Part shown: positions 46,601 to 53,137 of the stretch, piece by piece
Layout: every line of letters starts with the position of its first letter
How positions within the stretch are numbered: the first letter of the stretch is position 1
The notes under the pieces: model-generated
Database searches by the model: none
What the model saw: the letters and a program-made list of their open reading frames with translations, nothing else
What the model was told of the DNA's origin: nothing
Translations under genes and position numbers: made by a program
Assembly (NCBI GenBank): GCA_021014325.1
Contig: JAJGQC010000661.1
Span: forward strand, 124,001-188,000
Reading direction: 5' to 3'
Length of the DNA: 64,000 nucleotides
Source: Plazaster borealis
Lineage: Eukaryota; Echinodermata; Asteroidea; Forcipulatida; Labidiasteridae

Positions 46601-48982
46601 GTCTTTCTCTTTTCCATCTTACAAACAAAAATCAATTTTATTCTTGTAGAAAACATTGTTAATAAATGGAATTTCTTTGTTAGACTTGTGTCTTCTTCTA
46701 GAAACTGTGTGCTGTAGTGGGGCAGATAGGGAAATATATTGTTGTTGTTGTTTTGGTTTTGGTTTTGGTTTTGGGTTTTTTTTGGGGGGGGGATTGTGCC
46801 TATTAACTTTTGGCTCACCTGCGAGGATAGAGGTCGATATTGTGTTTGAAAAGCCTTTGGAGCGCCACAGCAGCTCGAGGCGGTATACTCCCCAGGGAGC
46901 TGAGAAAGATTAAAGGAATGTTATTTGCCCAATGACCAGGGCACTAATGTGAAGCACATTGATACGTTATTGTAAAATGCGCTATATAAGAACTAGTTAT
47001 TATTATATTATGTCATGAGAAAGATATTCGGCTATAGGACCATCGCAGATTTGTTCTTCAAACAAAATATAGGTAGAAAGACAAGCAATGGCAGCCACTT
47101 TGAAAAGTATTAAAGTGTACTTGTCCATTAAACAAATGAGATAAATCTTCTCTTAGTGCTTGTACAAATAAAAGCAGGTTAGTACAGTCTTTTCTGGTGT
47201 TGTAAAAGAATTTTGGCCCGTAAAAATACTGAGCTTACAACCCCTACGGTCTTGTGGCTTTTTCACCCAAATTCGAGCCCCGCTCTTATCAACTAAGTTT
47301 TACCTGTATTGTTTTTAAAAGATCAACCTTTTAAAATTGTATTTATGCCATATTTTGTGGCTTTTTCACCCAAATTCGAGCCCCGCTCTTATCAACTAAA
47401 TTTTACCTGTATTGTTGTTAAAAGATCAACCTTTTAAAATTGTATTTATGCCATATTTTGTTTTAATTGTGTGAAAAGCACTAATGACGTCACTTTTGCT
47501 CAAAATACCTGGCTGTCAGACAAACATTCCTTCAGTTAAACGATCACTGCAGCATCGACGGTGCAGCCAAACTGCACTAGTAGTAGATTCAGTACACACA
47601 AGTAAACATAAAACTTGGACATACTTGCGCAAATGTTAGTGGAATAGGAAACGTTTGTCTTAGAGACGGGTAGTTATTGCTTCTATTTCTGGTATTAGTG
47701 CTCATGGACACAGGAATACTTATTTTGCCTTCTGTTGCTGTTTTCTAACCAACAGTGTGAACGGCGATGTTCGCTTCTGGGATCCCCGATTCTCAGAGTC
47801 GGTCAAACTGATCCAGCCCAGCTTCAACACACTGACTGCAATGGCCGTCCATCCACAGGCTAATATATTCGCATGGTAGGCAACAAAAACTGCATAACAT
47901 AATCGCCCTAAGTCCTGATAAAATTTGTAACTGACTTTGTTTTTATTTGTTTACCTTAGAATAAATTAAGAATAAATGTTCTATATGAACCAGTGTAGCA
48001 CATTGCCTGCCAGAAAGGCCCTGGAATGTACAAGATCAATCTCTTTGTAAACAAAGGTTACATTCTCTATATACTGTGGACATACAATGCATGAGAATTC
48101 AATAGTTTCCTGTACAAATCTGGTACATACACCCCCATCTAAGAAAATCAACCAATTCACTTTCCACAGTGGCTCGGCCAATCAACTCATCAGTGTCTTC
48201 AACATGTCCGGTGACACACTCAGCAATATCAAGTACTATGAAGGGTTCATAGGTCAAAGGATCGGCCCAGTCAGTTGCCTTGCTTTTCATCCACTTAAGG
48301 TGAGCATAAATATTCTTAACAAAATGGAATTGGCAACAGTGCAATTTTTGTAATTTGCAGGCATGTGATTTCTCAGGAATTTTCCCGATTTTCAGTATTT
48401 TCCCAAAACCTCATTGAAGCCCGGTTCATACTTACTGCAAATGCGAATCAAATTTTGACGTCACAAATTCGCAACAAAATCTTTGCAACAGTTGAGCTGA
48501 GCTCAACTCCTGCAAAACATTTGCAGCCAAAAGCAGAGCTGTGACGTCAAAATTTGCTTCGCATTTGCATTCGCAGGAAGTATGAACCGGGCTTTAGCCG
48601 TCAAATTTGATTCTTTTACTACAAAAAAATGCCACCAATGACCACCCTGCTAAGAATTTCCTCAGGAGTTGTACAGAAAATCTCTTAGCCATGGGTTAAA
48701 AAGCTGGCTGAAATCAATCATGTTTTCTAGACGGCTTGAGGGGTTGGAATTTTTTTGGGGGTCGATATCTGATGGTTCAGACCATTTGAAAGGGATTGTG
48801 TTCACCCTAAAAAATAGTTCACCATAATTATAAAATATACTATTTGAAACAGTGGTGTAGTAACAACAAAAAAGAGCTGTATATTTATGTTGTTTTTATT
48901 TATTCGTCAACAGACACATCTGGCATCCGGAAGCAGAGATTCCTTCCTCTCTATTTACTCAACGGAGGAGAAAGGCAGATGA
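37513..48982 (+). CDS. RPTOR: RPTOR (Raptor), 3' part of the gene: 12 exons to the stop codon
   Basis: Raptor is the scaffold of mTORC1: it recruits substrates carrying TOS motifs and binds Rag GTPases at the lysosome. Exons: 37513-37625, 37744-37814, 38538-38641, 39791-39899, 41096-41210, 41598-41722, 43685-43795, 44417-44523, 44718-44848, 47756-47875, 48170-48299, 48914-48982. Each junction is GT-AG and every phase agrees, giving about 435 codons. These cover the linker after the HEAT repeats ([17 protein letters not shown]), the helical segment with EREWRFLRN, and the C-terminal WD40 propeller ([54 protein letters not shown]) to the end of the protein. Identity is very clear from conserved blocks recalled from human Raptor (1335 aa). 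The RNC domain, HEAT repeats and one WD40 exon are not in the window. Introns are packed with MITEs. Confidence 0.96.
37744..37814 (+). CDS. RPTOR: RPTOR exon b: linker, donor formed at a MITE boundary
   Basis: The acceptor is CTTTCAG/T and the exon encodes [20 protein letters not shown] then VHKF. It must end before a TAG stop at 37841, and the only GT that keeps the phase is A/GTTTAA at 37815. The resulting phase 1 joins exactly to exon c, creating an Asn codon. The donor is weak. The linker has little conservation across animals, so the call rests on phase and acceptor quality. Confidence 0.75.
37817..38132. mobile_element. piggyBac-like MITE with TTAA target site duplication
   Basis: TTAA at 37817-37820 and at 38129-38132 flank an element whose ends are CCCTTTGGAGACCA and TGGTCTCTAATAAAGGG. 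TTAA duplication plus CCC..GGG ends is the signature of the piggyBac superfamily. It is about 310 bp with no transposase. It starts two bases after the preceding RPTOR exon, so the TTAA forms positions +3 to +6 of the splice donor. A related fragment starts at 6800. Confidence 0.8.
38163..38364. mobile_element. MITE with ~50-bp terminal inverted repeats in the RPTOR intron
   Basis: Left-end blocks CGACTAGAGTC and CATAGTGGGTATACAATGTA, AACAAACCA are mirrored at the right end by TGGTTTGTT, TACATTATATACCCACTATG and GACTCGGGTCG. It lies 30 bp downstream of the TTAA-type MITE, so two elements fill most of this 723-bp intron. Open frames here (for example 38241-38639 plus) are incidental. Confidence 0.8.
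38538..38641 (+). CDS. RPTOR: RPTOR exon c: segment before the WD40 domain
   Basis: The acceptor AAACCACAG opens phase 1 and the exon closes in phase 0 at ATGAGG/GTAGGT. It encodes [18 protein letters not shown], then [16 protein letters not shown], matching human FCDWSARYFAQPVMK. This is the conserved aromatic block preceding the long helix. Confidence 0.94.
38693..38958 (+). mobile_element. tRNA-derived SINE, copy 2, in an RPTOR intron
   Basis: A-box-like GGTTGGCGTAGTGGTAGC (38701 onward) and B-box GGTTCGAACATG (38747-38758) head an element whose body shares GATTGCGTGGGTTTTTCC and GGGTTTTCCTCCCACAT with the SINE at 7869-8200. It ends in an AATGA-type simple tail and lies about 50 bp downstream of exon c, in the transcribed orientation. 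Confidence 0.82.
39541..39580. other. Perfect 17-bp inverted repeat with a 6-nt loop
   Basis: AATCTGAGAAACGATTC (39541-39557) is followed by ATGCAC and then the exact reverse complement (39564-39580). It lies in the intron before RPTOR exon d. It could be a transposon footprint or a small structured RNA element; nothing in the sequence decides. Confidence 0.85.
39791..39899 (+). CDS. RPTOR: RPTOR exon d: conserved helix before the propeller
   Basis: The acceptor is CTAACAG/GCG and the donor is GCTG/GTAAGG (phase 1). The encoded peptide [20 protein letters not shown] then [16 protein letters not shown] matches human [22 protein letters not shown]. The EREWRFLRN core is a hallmark of Raptor orthologues. 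Confidence 0.96.
40564..40709. mobile_element. Compact MITE (GTGCAAGTCTCGTGCGTAT ends)
   Basis: TAGACTGTGCAAGTCTCGTG at the left mirrors GAATACGCGCGAGACTTGCA at the right. GTGGGACCAAAGTGGTCCCA in the interior is itself a palindrome-like arm. It is a short version of the element at 1382-2090, in the intron between RPTOR exons d and e. Confidence 0.75.
41096..41210 (+). CDS. RPTOR: RPTOR exon e: first WD40 strands
   Basis: The acceptor is TTCCTACAG and the donor is GTATG/GTAATG (phase 2). It encodes [20 protein letters not shown] then [19 protein letters not shown], matching human TRLDDQIFLNRNPGVPSV and FHPFTPCIAVADKDS. This starts propeller blade 1. Confidence 0.96.
41453..41540. mobile_element. 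Fragment of the AAGCCCGGTTCATACTT MITE family
   Basis: One end only: AAGCCCGGTTCATACTTCAT, then GCGAATGCGAAGCGAAT and ACGTCACA. The complete copy is at 48417-48595 and another fragment is at about 63295-63460. It lies 58 bp upstream of RPTOR exon f, so the acceptor region of that exon borders the transposon. Confidence 0.7.
41598..41722 (+). CDS. RPTOR: RPTOR exon f: WD40
   Basis: The acceptor is TTATCGATAG and the donor is GTAGTG/GTGAGT. It encodes [20 protein letters not shown] then [20 protein letters not shown], corresponding to human FWDWEKGEKLDYFHNGN and VTAMEYLNGQDCSLLLTAT. Phases 2 in and 1 out agree with both neighbours. Confidence 0.95.
42551..42934. mobile_element. MITE of the ACACGTTTGGTAATTACTC family, complete copy
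   Basis: Left-end block TACACGTTTGGTAATTACTC mirrors the right end CAATTACCAAACGTGTACGA. The interior has GAAACGACTCCCTCTGAAGT, TTTTGAGAAAGAGGTAATTT and TGTTGGGATACACCAAATGA. Other copies or fragments: 53793-53952, 55922-56260, 57318-57652, 59153-59312, 60862-60931, and a divergent relative near 51147-51440. This is the most abundant dispersed family in the window. Open frames inside are artefacts. Confidence 0.85.
42935..43461. mobile_element. MITE of the 36248-36468 family, split by a LINE insertion
   Basis: The left end (AATTTGAATTCTTCAGACTT at 42936) resumes at about 43279 (AGAGACAGTTGCTATGTCAA) and runs to about 43457 (TGACATAGCAACTGTC). The gap holds a minus-strand LINE tail. A further MITE begins at 43469, so three elements sit end to end in one RPTOR intron. 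Confidence 0.78.
42958..43273 (-). pseudogene. L2/CR1-like LINE 3' end, 5'-truncated
   Basis: On the minus strand the sequence reads [17 protein letters not shown] and then, in a shifted frame, [16 protein letters not shown]. These are the conserved last blocks of L2/CR1-type reverse transcriptase ORFs. The 3' end reads GCGCTTTATAAATGTCTC followed by TTATT repeats. A one-base frameshift separates the two blocks, and the copy begins near the end of the ORF, as is usual for aborted LINE insertions. Confidence 0.8.
43469..43613. mobile_element. MITE of the GGGCCCAATTTCAT family
   Basis: GGGCCCAATTTCATGGAGGT, GCTTAAGCAGAAAT at the left mirrors GTGCTTAAGCAGCTCTATGA, AATTGGGCCC at the right. It is 145 bp and non-coding, in the intron 72 bp before RPTOR exon g. 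Confidence 0.8.
43685..43795 (+). CDS. RPTOR: RPTOR exon g: WD40
   Basis: The acceptor is TGTATTTTCAG and the donor is AAAG/GTATGT. It encodes [20 protein letters not shown] then [17 protein letters not shown], matching human TDDGAIRVWKNF and MVTAWQGLSDMLPTTRG. Confidence 0.96.
44037..44385. repeat. Three-copy ~120-bp tandem repeat in an RPTOR intron
   Basis: Blocks ACACATGCTGGGACCCACGG, CAGTGGTTGCCACTGAGT and TTAAATACTGT..TGCACATGTACC recur at about 44037, 44160 and 44280 with substantial divergence. The array ends 31 bp before the exon h acceptor. Confidence 0.75.
44417..44523 (+). CDS. RPTOR: RPTOR exon h: WD40
   Basis: The acceptor is TATTTCAG and the donor is CTACAG/GTTAGT (phase 0). 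It encodes [20 protein letters not shown] then [16 protein letters not shown], matching human GMVVDWEQETGLLMSSGD and VRIVRIWDTDREMKVQ. It contains a WD dipeptide. Confidence 0.97.
44718..44848 (+). CDS. RPTOR: RPTOR exon i: WD40
   Basis: The acceptor is GAATTTTCAG and the donor is GACAG/GTAAAT (phase 2). It encodes [20 protein letters not shown] then [20 protein letters not shown], matching human [17 protein letters not shown] and AGLGDGSIRVYDRRMAL. The following human residues (VMTYREHTAWVV onward) are not found in the next intron. Confidence 0.97.
45211..45405. mobile_element. MITE of the GGGCCCAATTTCAT family, complete copy
   Basis: GGGCCCAATTTCATAGAGCT, GCTTAAGCA at the left pairs with TGCCTAAGCAGCACTATGAA, ATTTGGGCTC at the right. 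Internal GCAGGATACCAGTC and CTGGTAACCATATTCTGGTA recur in the fragments at 4198-4298 and 52980-53136. It lies in the 2.9-kb intron that should contain the missing WD40 exon. Confidence 0.8.
45406..46192. other. Unassigned RPTOR intron sequence
   Basis: I searched this by eye, in all plus-strand frames, for the missing exon (a YREH..WVVK-like block with phase 2 on both sides) and saw none. No repeat family was recognised except the flank shared with hairpin copy C just before 46193. Confidence 0.4.
46193..46358. mobile_element. Hairpin element copy D, reversed relative to copy C
   Basis: GGGAATAAGAGAGTGGTGAC and AAACGGCCGTTTAAAACC are mirrored by TTTAAACGGCCGTTTAAGAA and CACTCTTTTATTTCC. The left flank TTTTAACAGAAAGGTATTTA is the reverse complement of the right flank of copy C at 8531, which places both in a longer mobile unit. 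Confidence 0.75.
46359..47253. other. RPTOR intron, low-complexity tract and SINE-like tail
   Basis: A GTTGTTGTTGTTTTGG-type purine/pyrimidine-biased tract lies at 46738-46791. A short GCGCTATATAAG..TTATTATATTAT tail (about 46976-47011) looks like the 3' end of a LINE or SINE. The remainder is unassigned. Confidence 0.45.
47254..47462. repeat. Two-copy tandem duplication, 103-bp period, nearly identical
   Basis: GTGGCTTTTTCACCCAAATT, CGAGCCCCGCTCTTATCAAC and AAGATCAACCTTTTAAAATT occur at 47254 onward and again at 47357 onward with only a few differences, so this duplication in the RPTOR intron is recent. Confidence 0.88.
47756..47875 (+). CDS. RPTOR: RPTOR exon j: WD40
   Basis: The acceptor is CTAACCAACAG and the donor is GCATG/GTAGGC (phase 2). 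It encodes [20 protein letters not shown] then [20 protein letters not shown], matching human VNGDVRIFDPRMPESV and LTALDIHPQADLIAC. Its first base completes a codon begun in a phase-2 exon, compatible with exon i even though a human-equivalent exon is missing between them. Confidence 0.96.
48170..48299 (+). CDS. RPTOR: RPTOR exon k: WD40
   Basis: The acceptor is TTTCCACAG and the donor is CTTAAG/GTGAGC (phase 0). It encodes [20 protein letters not shown] then [20 protein letters not shown], matching human GSVNQFTAIYNSSGELINNI and KYYDGFMGQRVGAISCLAFH. Confidence 0.97.
48417..48595. mobile_element. MITE of the AAGCCCGGTTCATACTT family, complete copy
   Basis: The left end AAGCCCGGTTCATACTTACT, then AAATTTTGACGTCACA, mirrors the right end TGTGACGTCAAAATTTGC, then GGAAGTATGAACCGGGCTT. 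It is 179 bp with no coding capacity, inside the last RPTOR intron. Each arm carries a TGACGTCA octamer, so its insertions scatter CRE-like sites. Confidence 0.82.
48914..48982 (+). CDS. RPTOR: RPTOR terminal exon and stop codon
   Basis: The acceptor is TCGTCAACAG and the exon is in phase 0. It encodes [20 protein letters not shown] then GR and TGA at 48980-48982. Human Raptor ends PHLAVGSNDYYISVYSVEK plus three residues, so length and position of the stop agree within one or two residues. A 13-base G run starts about 18 nt after the stop. Confidence 0.95.
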   Translation, partial: THLASGSRDSFLSIYSTEEKGR

Positions 48983-48994
48983 TGATGCTGGATT

Positions 48995-49012
48995 GGGGTG
49001 GGGGGGGGGGGG
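48995..49012 (+). repeat. G-rich tract at the start of the RPTOR 3' UTR
   Basis: GGGG, T, then 12 or more G begin 13 nt after the stop codon, followed by TTGGAGG. The transcript would carry a potential G-quadruplex. Such runs are also prone to length error in assemblies. Confidence 0.8.
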
Positions 49013-49294
49013 TTGGAGGCAAAAAGAATTTTGTGGGATAGCATGAGGGATTCAATTGCTGAAGCGTGTTGGCGTTCATAATGCTCCATGCAGTGTTAAC
49101 AGCACTTACTGATTCTACACTACACACACACACACACCAGTATAGAAAGTTCCCACTTGACGTCACACAGTGTCAAGTCGGCCATCTTTATGGAGAAATC
49201 AATCATTTTTTTGAACGCACAACTGTGCGTTATGCGTAAATACCACATGCAGCTTGATGGCTGATATCAAGATCTTGTGCATATTGAAACTTCT

Positions 49295-49458
49295 GGGGTC
49301 GATTTCACAAAACTCTTCCTAACTTAGGACTAGTCCTAGGCAATGCTAAGAGATAGGACTAGTCTTAAGTTAGGACCAGTACTTATAAGACTGCTCCTAT
49401 CTCTTAGCATTGCCTAGGACTAGTCCTAAGTTAGGAAGAGTTTTGTGAAATCGACCCC
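49295..49458. mobile_element. Foldback MITE with perfect 64-bp arms
   Basis: Positions 49295-49358 are the exact reverse complement of 49395-49458, with a 36-bp spacer. Outer ends are GGGGTCGATTTCACAAAACT and AGTTTTGTGAAATCGACCCC. Within each arm CTTAGGACTAGTCCTAGG is itself a near-palindrome. A degenerate relative with GGGTCGATTT..GAAATCGAGCCC ends lies at 51909-52046. Zero mismatches between arms implies a recent insertion or ongoing arm homogenisation. Confidence 0.9.
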
Positions 49459-49535
49459 TGGGAACCCTTTTGGGAACCCTTTTGGGAACCCTTTTGGGAA
49501 CCCTTCTAGAAACCCTTCTGGGAACCCTTGTACCC
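49459..49535. repeat. 12-bp minisatellite GGGAACCCTTTT, about 6 units
   Basis: The units GGGAACCCTTTT (four near-perfect) and GAAACCCTTCTG variants abut the right end of the foldback MITE. Such short arrays often grow from transposon ends. Confidence 0.85.
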
Positions 49536-49738
49536 CCGTACAACATTAAAATGGCCTTGCCCTCTCACAGATGAAATTCCAGAACTGTAACATGTCCACA
49601 TGTTTGAATATGTGCAAGACTTACACGGTATATTGCACTCAATCTATCGTTATCATAGAGCAGCCATTTAAACCATTCAAGTCAGTGTAGCCAAACCGAG
49701 TTTGGATGCCCAAAATAGTCAGATTCTCTTCTGGATAT

Positions 49739-50169
49739 ATTAATAATAATAATAATAGTGGCTTCTTATATAGCGCACATATCCGTCACTCAGTGACGCT
49801 CAAGGCGCTTTTAGCGTTCATTATTTTCCTGCAAGGTATTGTGGAGCTACGTTTTGAAGTATGAGACCAAGTCCTTTACATAGCACCATGTAATGGTTTA
49901 CAAGGTGCTGTGGCGCAATATGCTGCCGATCAAACCAGGAACACCGGGGCGAACCCCTTCTCTTTTCGATAAGTGCACTGGGTTCTTTTACGTGCATTAC
50001 ACAACACACGGGACCTACGGCTTAACGTCCCATCCGAAGGACGAAGCATGTGGTTAAGTGTCTTGCTTAAGGACACAAGTGTCACGACTGGGATTCGAAC
50101 CCACACTCTGCTGATCAGAAACACCAGAGCTTGAGTTCGGTGTTCTTATCCGCTCGGCCACGACACGCC
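49739..50169 (-). mobile_element. tRNA-derived SINE (minus strand) with LINE-type tail
   Basis: Read on the minus strand it begins GTGGCCGAGCGGATAAGAAC with a B-box GGGTTCGAATCCC, resembling a tRNA-Leu/Ser head with a long variable arm. The body then has AAAGAACCCAGTGCACTTAT and TGGTTTGATCGGCAGCATAT, and it ends GAGCGTCACTGAGTGACGGA, GCTATATAAGAAGCCACTAT and TTA repeats. That tail matches the LINE remnant at 8770-9362, as expected when a SINE uses a partner LINE. The insertion interrupts a two-copy tandem repeat (about 49680-49740 plus 50170-50355). Confidence 0.85.
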
Positions 50170-50375
50170 ACATATTGAGAAACAGCACCTATTATTACTC
50201 CTGCACACAGGGGGACATGACAGAGGTGCAGCCATTTTGAATTTCTCCCATTCAGTGTAGAAGCTCAAAATAGTCAGATTCCTGTTTGGCTACTTTGAGA
50301 ATCAGCATTAGTTATCACTACTGCACACAGGGATCATGACAGAGGTGGTGGCATTGTGTTTTAGTTCTCCATATT
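50170..50375. repeat. Remainder of a ~130-bp tandem repeat split by the SINE
   Basis: AAAATAGTCAGATTC, TTGAGAAACAGCA or TTTGAGAATCAGCA, CTGCACACAGGG and CATGACAGAGGTG occur in two successive units. The first is cut by the SINE after CTGGATATAT and resumes at CATATTGAGAAACAG. Confidence 0.7.
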
Positions 50376-50459
50376 AGGCCTGGGCGACTAGTGAAATTTA
50401 TTACCTGACTAGTCGCGCTTCAAATAGTGGTGACCTTTGACACTAGTCGCCAGGGCCTA
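50376..50459. mobile_element. Short MITE, AGGCCTGGGCGACTAGTG ends
   Basis: AGGCCTGGGCGACTAGTG at the left mirrors CACTAGTCGCCAGGGCCT at the right, 84 bp in all. A longer, diverged member of the family is at 62896-63264. Both follow the flank CATATT. Confidence 0.75.
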
Positions 50460-51146
50460 TTCACAGTATTCGTTTTCAACTCTTTCTTGTAAGAATCCTC
50501 AATAAGAGTGTTCTCAGATACCTACGAACCAATCACGAGGAAATGTTTTTAGAGATTTGGTTTCAATGTTTCTGGAAAACTGAAAGATTGAAAAGGAAAC
50601 CTCTCTTCAGATGTCATGCCAAGCTTTTACAGCGCAAGTCCATTTTTGATGGCATGTTGGCTAAATGTACATTAGGGACAAGACACTAGACTGAGGTGGA
50701 ACTTGTATGAAACCAGGCAAAATCTTTAGCTAACCCTCAAACATCCCGTGGCCAAAATCATGTTGATAGATACTTGGAGTACCAATGGAAATGTCACAGA
50801 ATCATTTGGGCTTGTTTTAAAATCTACAGGACTGTTGCAGTTCCTTGTTAGGATAATTTTTATATTTGTTCACAAGATAGTTGGATGGGTTCAATACATC
50901 TACATACAAGACTACAAACAAGTTCTGAACTTTGACGATGTACTATATAAAAGCAATAAAAGAGGCAGGTCTTCTTGATTTTCAACACAAAATAAATTAC
51001 AATGCGGAGGTTGTTTTCCCATACTTTTATTGAATTACATTTGTTTGTATGTTATGTGGACACTTTAAAAGTCAAGAAACAAACAGATCAGGATGGGACT
51101 GATTTTTGTTTTCCCCCAGAGTGCATTGTGAAGTAACCAACTTAAA
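50460..51146. other. Unassigned; candidate polyadenylation signals
   Basis: There is no gene or repeat family. AATAAA hexamers at 50955-50960 and 50991-50996 are the first close pair downstream of RPTOR outside recognisable transposons. They are possible 3' ends of a ~2-kb 3' UTR, but hexamers are common in AT-rich DNA. Confidence 0.3.
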
Positions 51147-51440
51147 GGGTCTGTATAGGTTTGGTAATGACTCTGAAAATTAATGGCAATAAAAACTTAC
51201 TTGGTAAGAAGTACAGCAGCTTTGAATAGTATAATGCATTTTGAGAAATTTTTCACTTCAAAGTACTGAGGGTATTGAAAAATATGTCACTTTTTCACTT
51301 TTTACCCCCGAAAATTTGTATCTGAAAAGCGTTACTGCAATAACGTGTATTCCAATTGCAGATTATTCTTCCTGCGTGGACAAACCGTTCCAGAATTTCG
51401 GCAATATCTCAAAAACGCTACCACCTTTTGAAATGAAATT
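51147..51440. mobile_element. Diverged relative of the ACACGTTTGGTAATTACTC MITE
   Basis: TTAAAGGGTCTGTATAGG, TTTGGTAATGACTC, ATAAAAACTTACTTGGTAAG and AGTATAATGCATTTTGAGAA keep the order of the family but differ throughout. The 139-codon open frame at 51241-51660 runs through it and is not taken as a gene. Confidence 0.6.
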
Positions 51441-51908
51441 TTCACAGGTTGGTTTTCTGGTATATATCTACAAACTTATATCCACAAACTTATTTTTCTC
51501 TGATGAGAAAATTTGGTATTTGTTTTACCGTAAGCCACAGTCGATAATCGGCCATCGTATGCTGGAATCTCAGACTTGCCTCGTAATCCTCATTTGTACA
51601 ACAAACGGACGAAGGTCTGGAATCGGGATTACACAATCCCCCAGAAAAGGGAGATATTGAGCATGAATTCCTGTACCCTTTGCCCTTTGTGTACAGGGTG
51701 AAAGAAGCATAGCACATAGAATGCATGCCTTGTGCACACTGCACAATGGAATGTCCCGTCTTGTTAACATGTCGACCGCTGTTGACCTCATGCAAAAAAA
51801 ACAATTGTTCCAGAGTGTGTTTTGGCAGCATCCATGTACAATTTTAAAAGATGTTAATTCTGGTTGGTTTGTGAAGGTTGTGGGTGTGTACACGTCTTCG
51901 GCGTTAAC
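51441..51908. other. Unassigned
   Basis: Overlapping open frames on both strands (51490-51893) have no recognisable domain or splice pattern. No repeat was recognised. Confidence 0.3.
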
Positions 51909-52046
51909 AAGGGTCGATTTTACAAAGCACTAAGATTCATCTTGTCAGTATTACCATAGTGATTTGTATTGTGACATCACACTTGGCTCAGCAATTAAGA
52001 TTGATTTGCACTTAAGATCAATCTTAACTCTTTGTGAAATCGAGCC
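51909..52046. mobile_element. Old MITE with GGGTCGATTT..AAATCGAGCCC ends
   Basis: GGGTCGATTTTACAAAGCAC, TAAGATT at the left mirrors AATCTTAACTCTTTGTGAAA, TCGAGCCC at the right, with ATTAAGATTGATTTGCACTT and its partial complement inside. It is related at its ends to the perfect foldback at 49295-49458. Confidence 0.7.
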
Positions 52047-52690
52047 CTGGTTAAGTAGGTCCAGTTTGCCGTCTTAACCAATGCCAATTGTGCTTTTTTT
52101 GGGCCCTTGTCGGCCAATAAAATCAGTTGTTTCATACATGTGAACATTTACGCTCGGCTGCATCCTATTTTTTGTACAGTATTTTAAAGTCTGTCGCACA
52201 AGGAGCCGATACAACTTGTACCAGGGATGTAAATTTCATTTCTGTTTTCCAAAATTGTTGTTGTTGTAAGTAGTCATTTTGTAAATATGACCATATGTAC
52301 ATGACAGATAAAAGTATAGAAAATATTAATAAATAACAAATTTTATTGCAAAATCTATACTATTGTAAAAATAAACTGCAGTATTTTGGGGACTATTTTA
52401 CCATTTAATGATATTAGGCTGTGAGACTTCAAAGGCCAATAAAAAAGGATTGTTTTATAAACAATGAAAAGAAACCAAACCATTTTTTGTAAAAGCATTT
52501 AATAAAACTGAACAACATATTCACAAAGGAAAATAAATGACATATATGCAACATGAATACAAATAATATATGTTTCTGGAAATGTAATAAATTATTGTTT
52601 TATTATAACAAAAGTATATTTTGTGCATTTTGTATTTCTTGACGGACGGTATAAATACTCTTTGAGAAAAGCAGACCAGAATGGTAAAAA
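52047..52690. other. AT-rich intergenic sequence
   Basis: No gene or repeat family was recognised. TTTATT motifs near 52343 and 52598 could act as AATAAA polyadenylation signals for the minus-strand gene ending at 53138, but this is not distinctive in such AT-rich DNA. Confidence 0.3.
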
Positions 52691-53136
52691 CCGGGCCCCA
52701 TTTTATGGCAGTGCTTACCACAGAATTCAGCGTTTATGCAGTAGTTTTAATTGGGTAAGTGTTTATGTCTTGACCAAGAGTGGAACAAAGTTCTAAGAAA
52801 AATCTGACTTGGGTAAATTTCAGTTATGTAGATCAAGTCCCAATCGAGGCTTTGTTAGTCGATTCATAAGATTCATAACCAAGAAAATGCAAACTAACTC
52901 TCAAAAACAAATGAGGAACACCAGTTCAATTCTTTAAGAACTACTTAAGCAGAAAACACCACTTCTTAATAATTTGCTGCTGAGCAAATTTGCTGCAAAG
53001 CAAAAGTAAGCAGGATACCAGTCACATTATATAGTACATGGGACGGGTTTTTTAAATTTCTGATAACCATATTCTGGTGAGTATTTTGTTGTGCTGAGCT
53101 ATTTTTTAAAACTTAAGCTGCTCTATCAAACGAGGC
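52691..53136. mobile_element. Two partial GGGCCCAATTTCAT-family MITEs
   Basis: GGGCCCCATTTTATGGCAGT at 52692 is one end. The blocks GCAGGATACCAGTCAC, CTGATAACCATATTCTGGTG and AAACTTAAGCTGCTCTATCA, from about 52980 to 53136, are the other end of a second copy. The second terminus abuts the stop codon of the minus-strand exon at 53138. Confidence 0.65.
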
Positions 53137-53137
53137 C

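Noticed and set aside
46656..46913. 85-codon frame rich in Cys, Gly and Phe
   Set aside because: The middle is a GTT/GGTTTT low-complexity tract inside an RPTOR intron.
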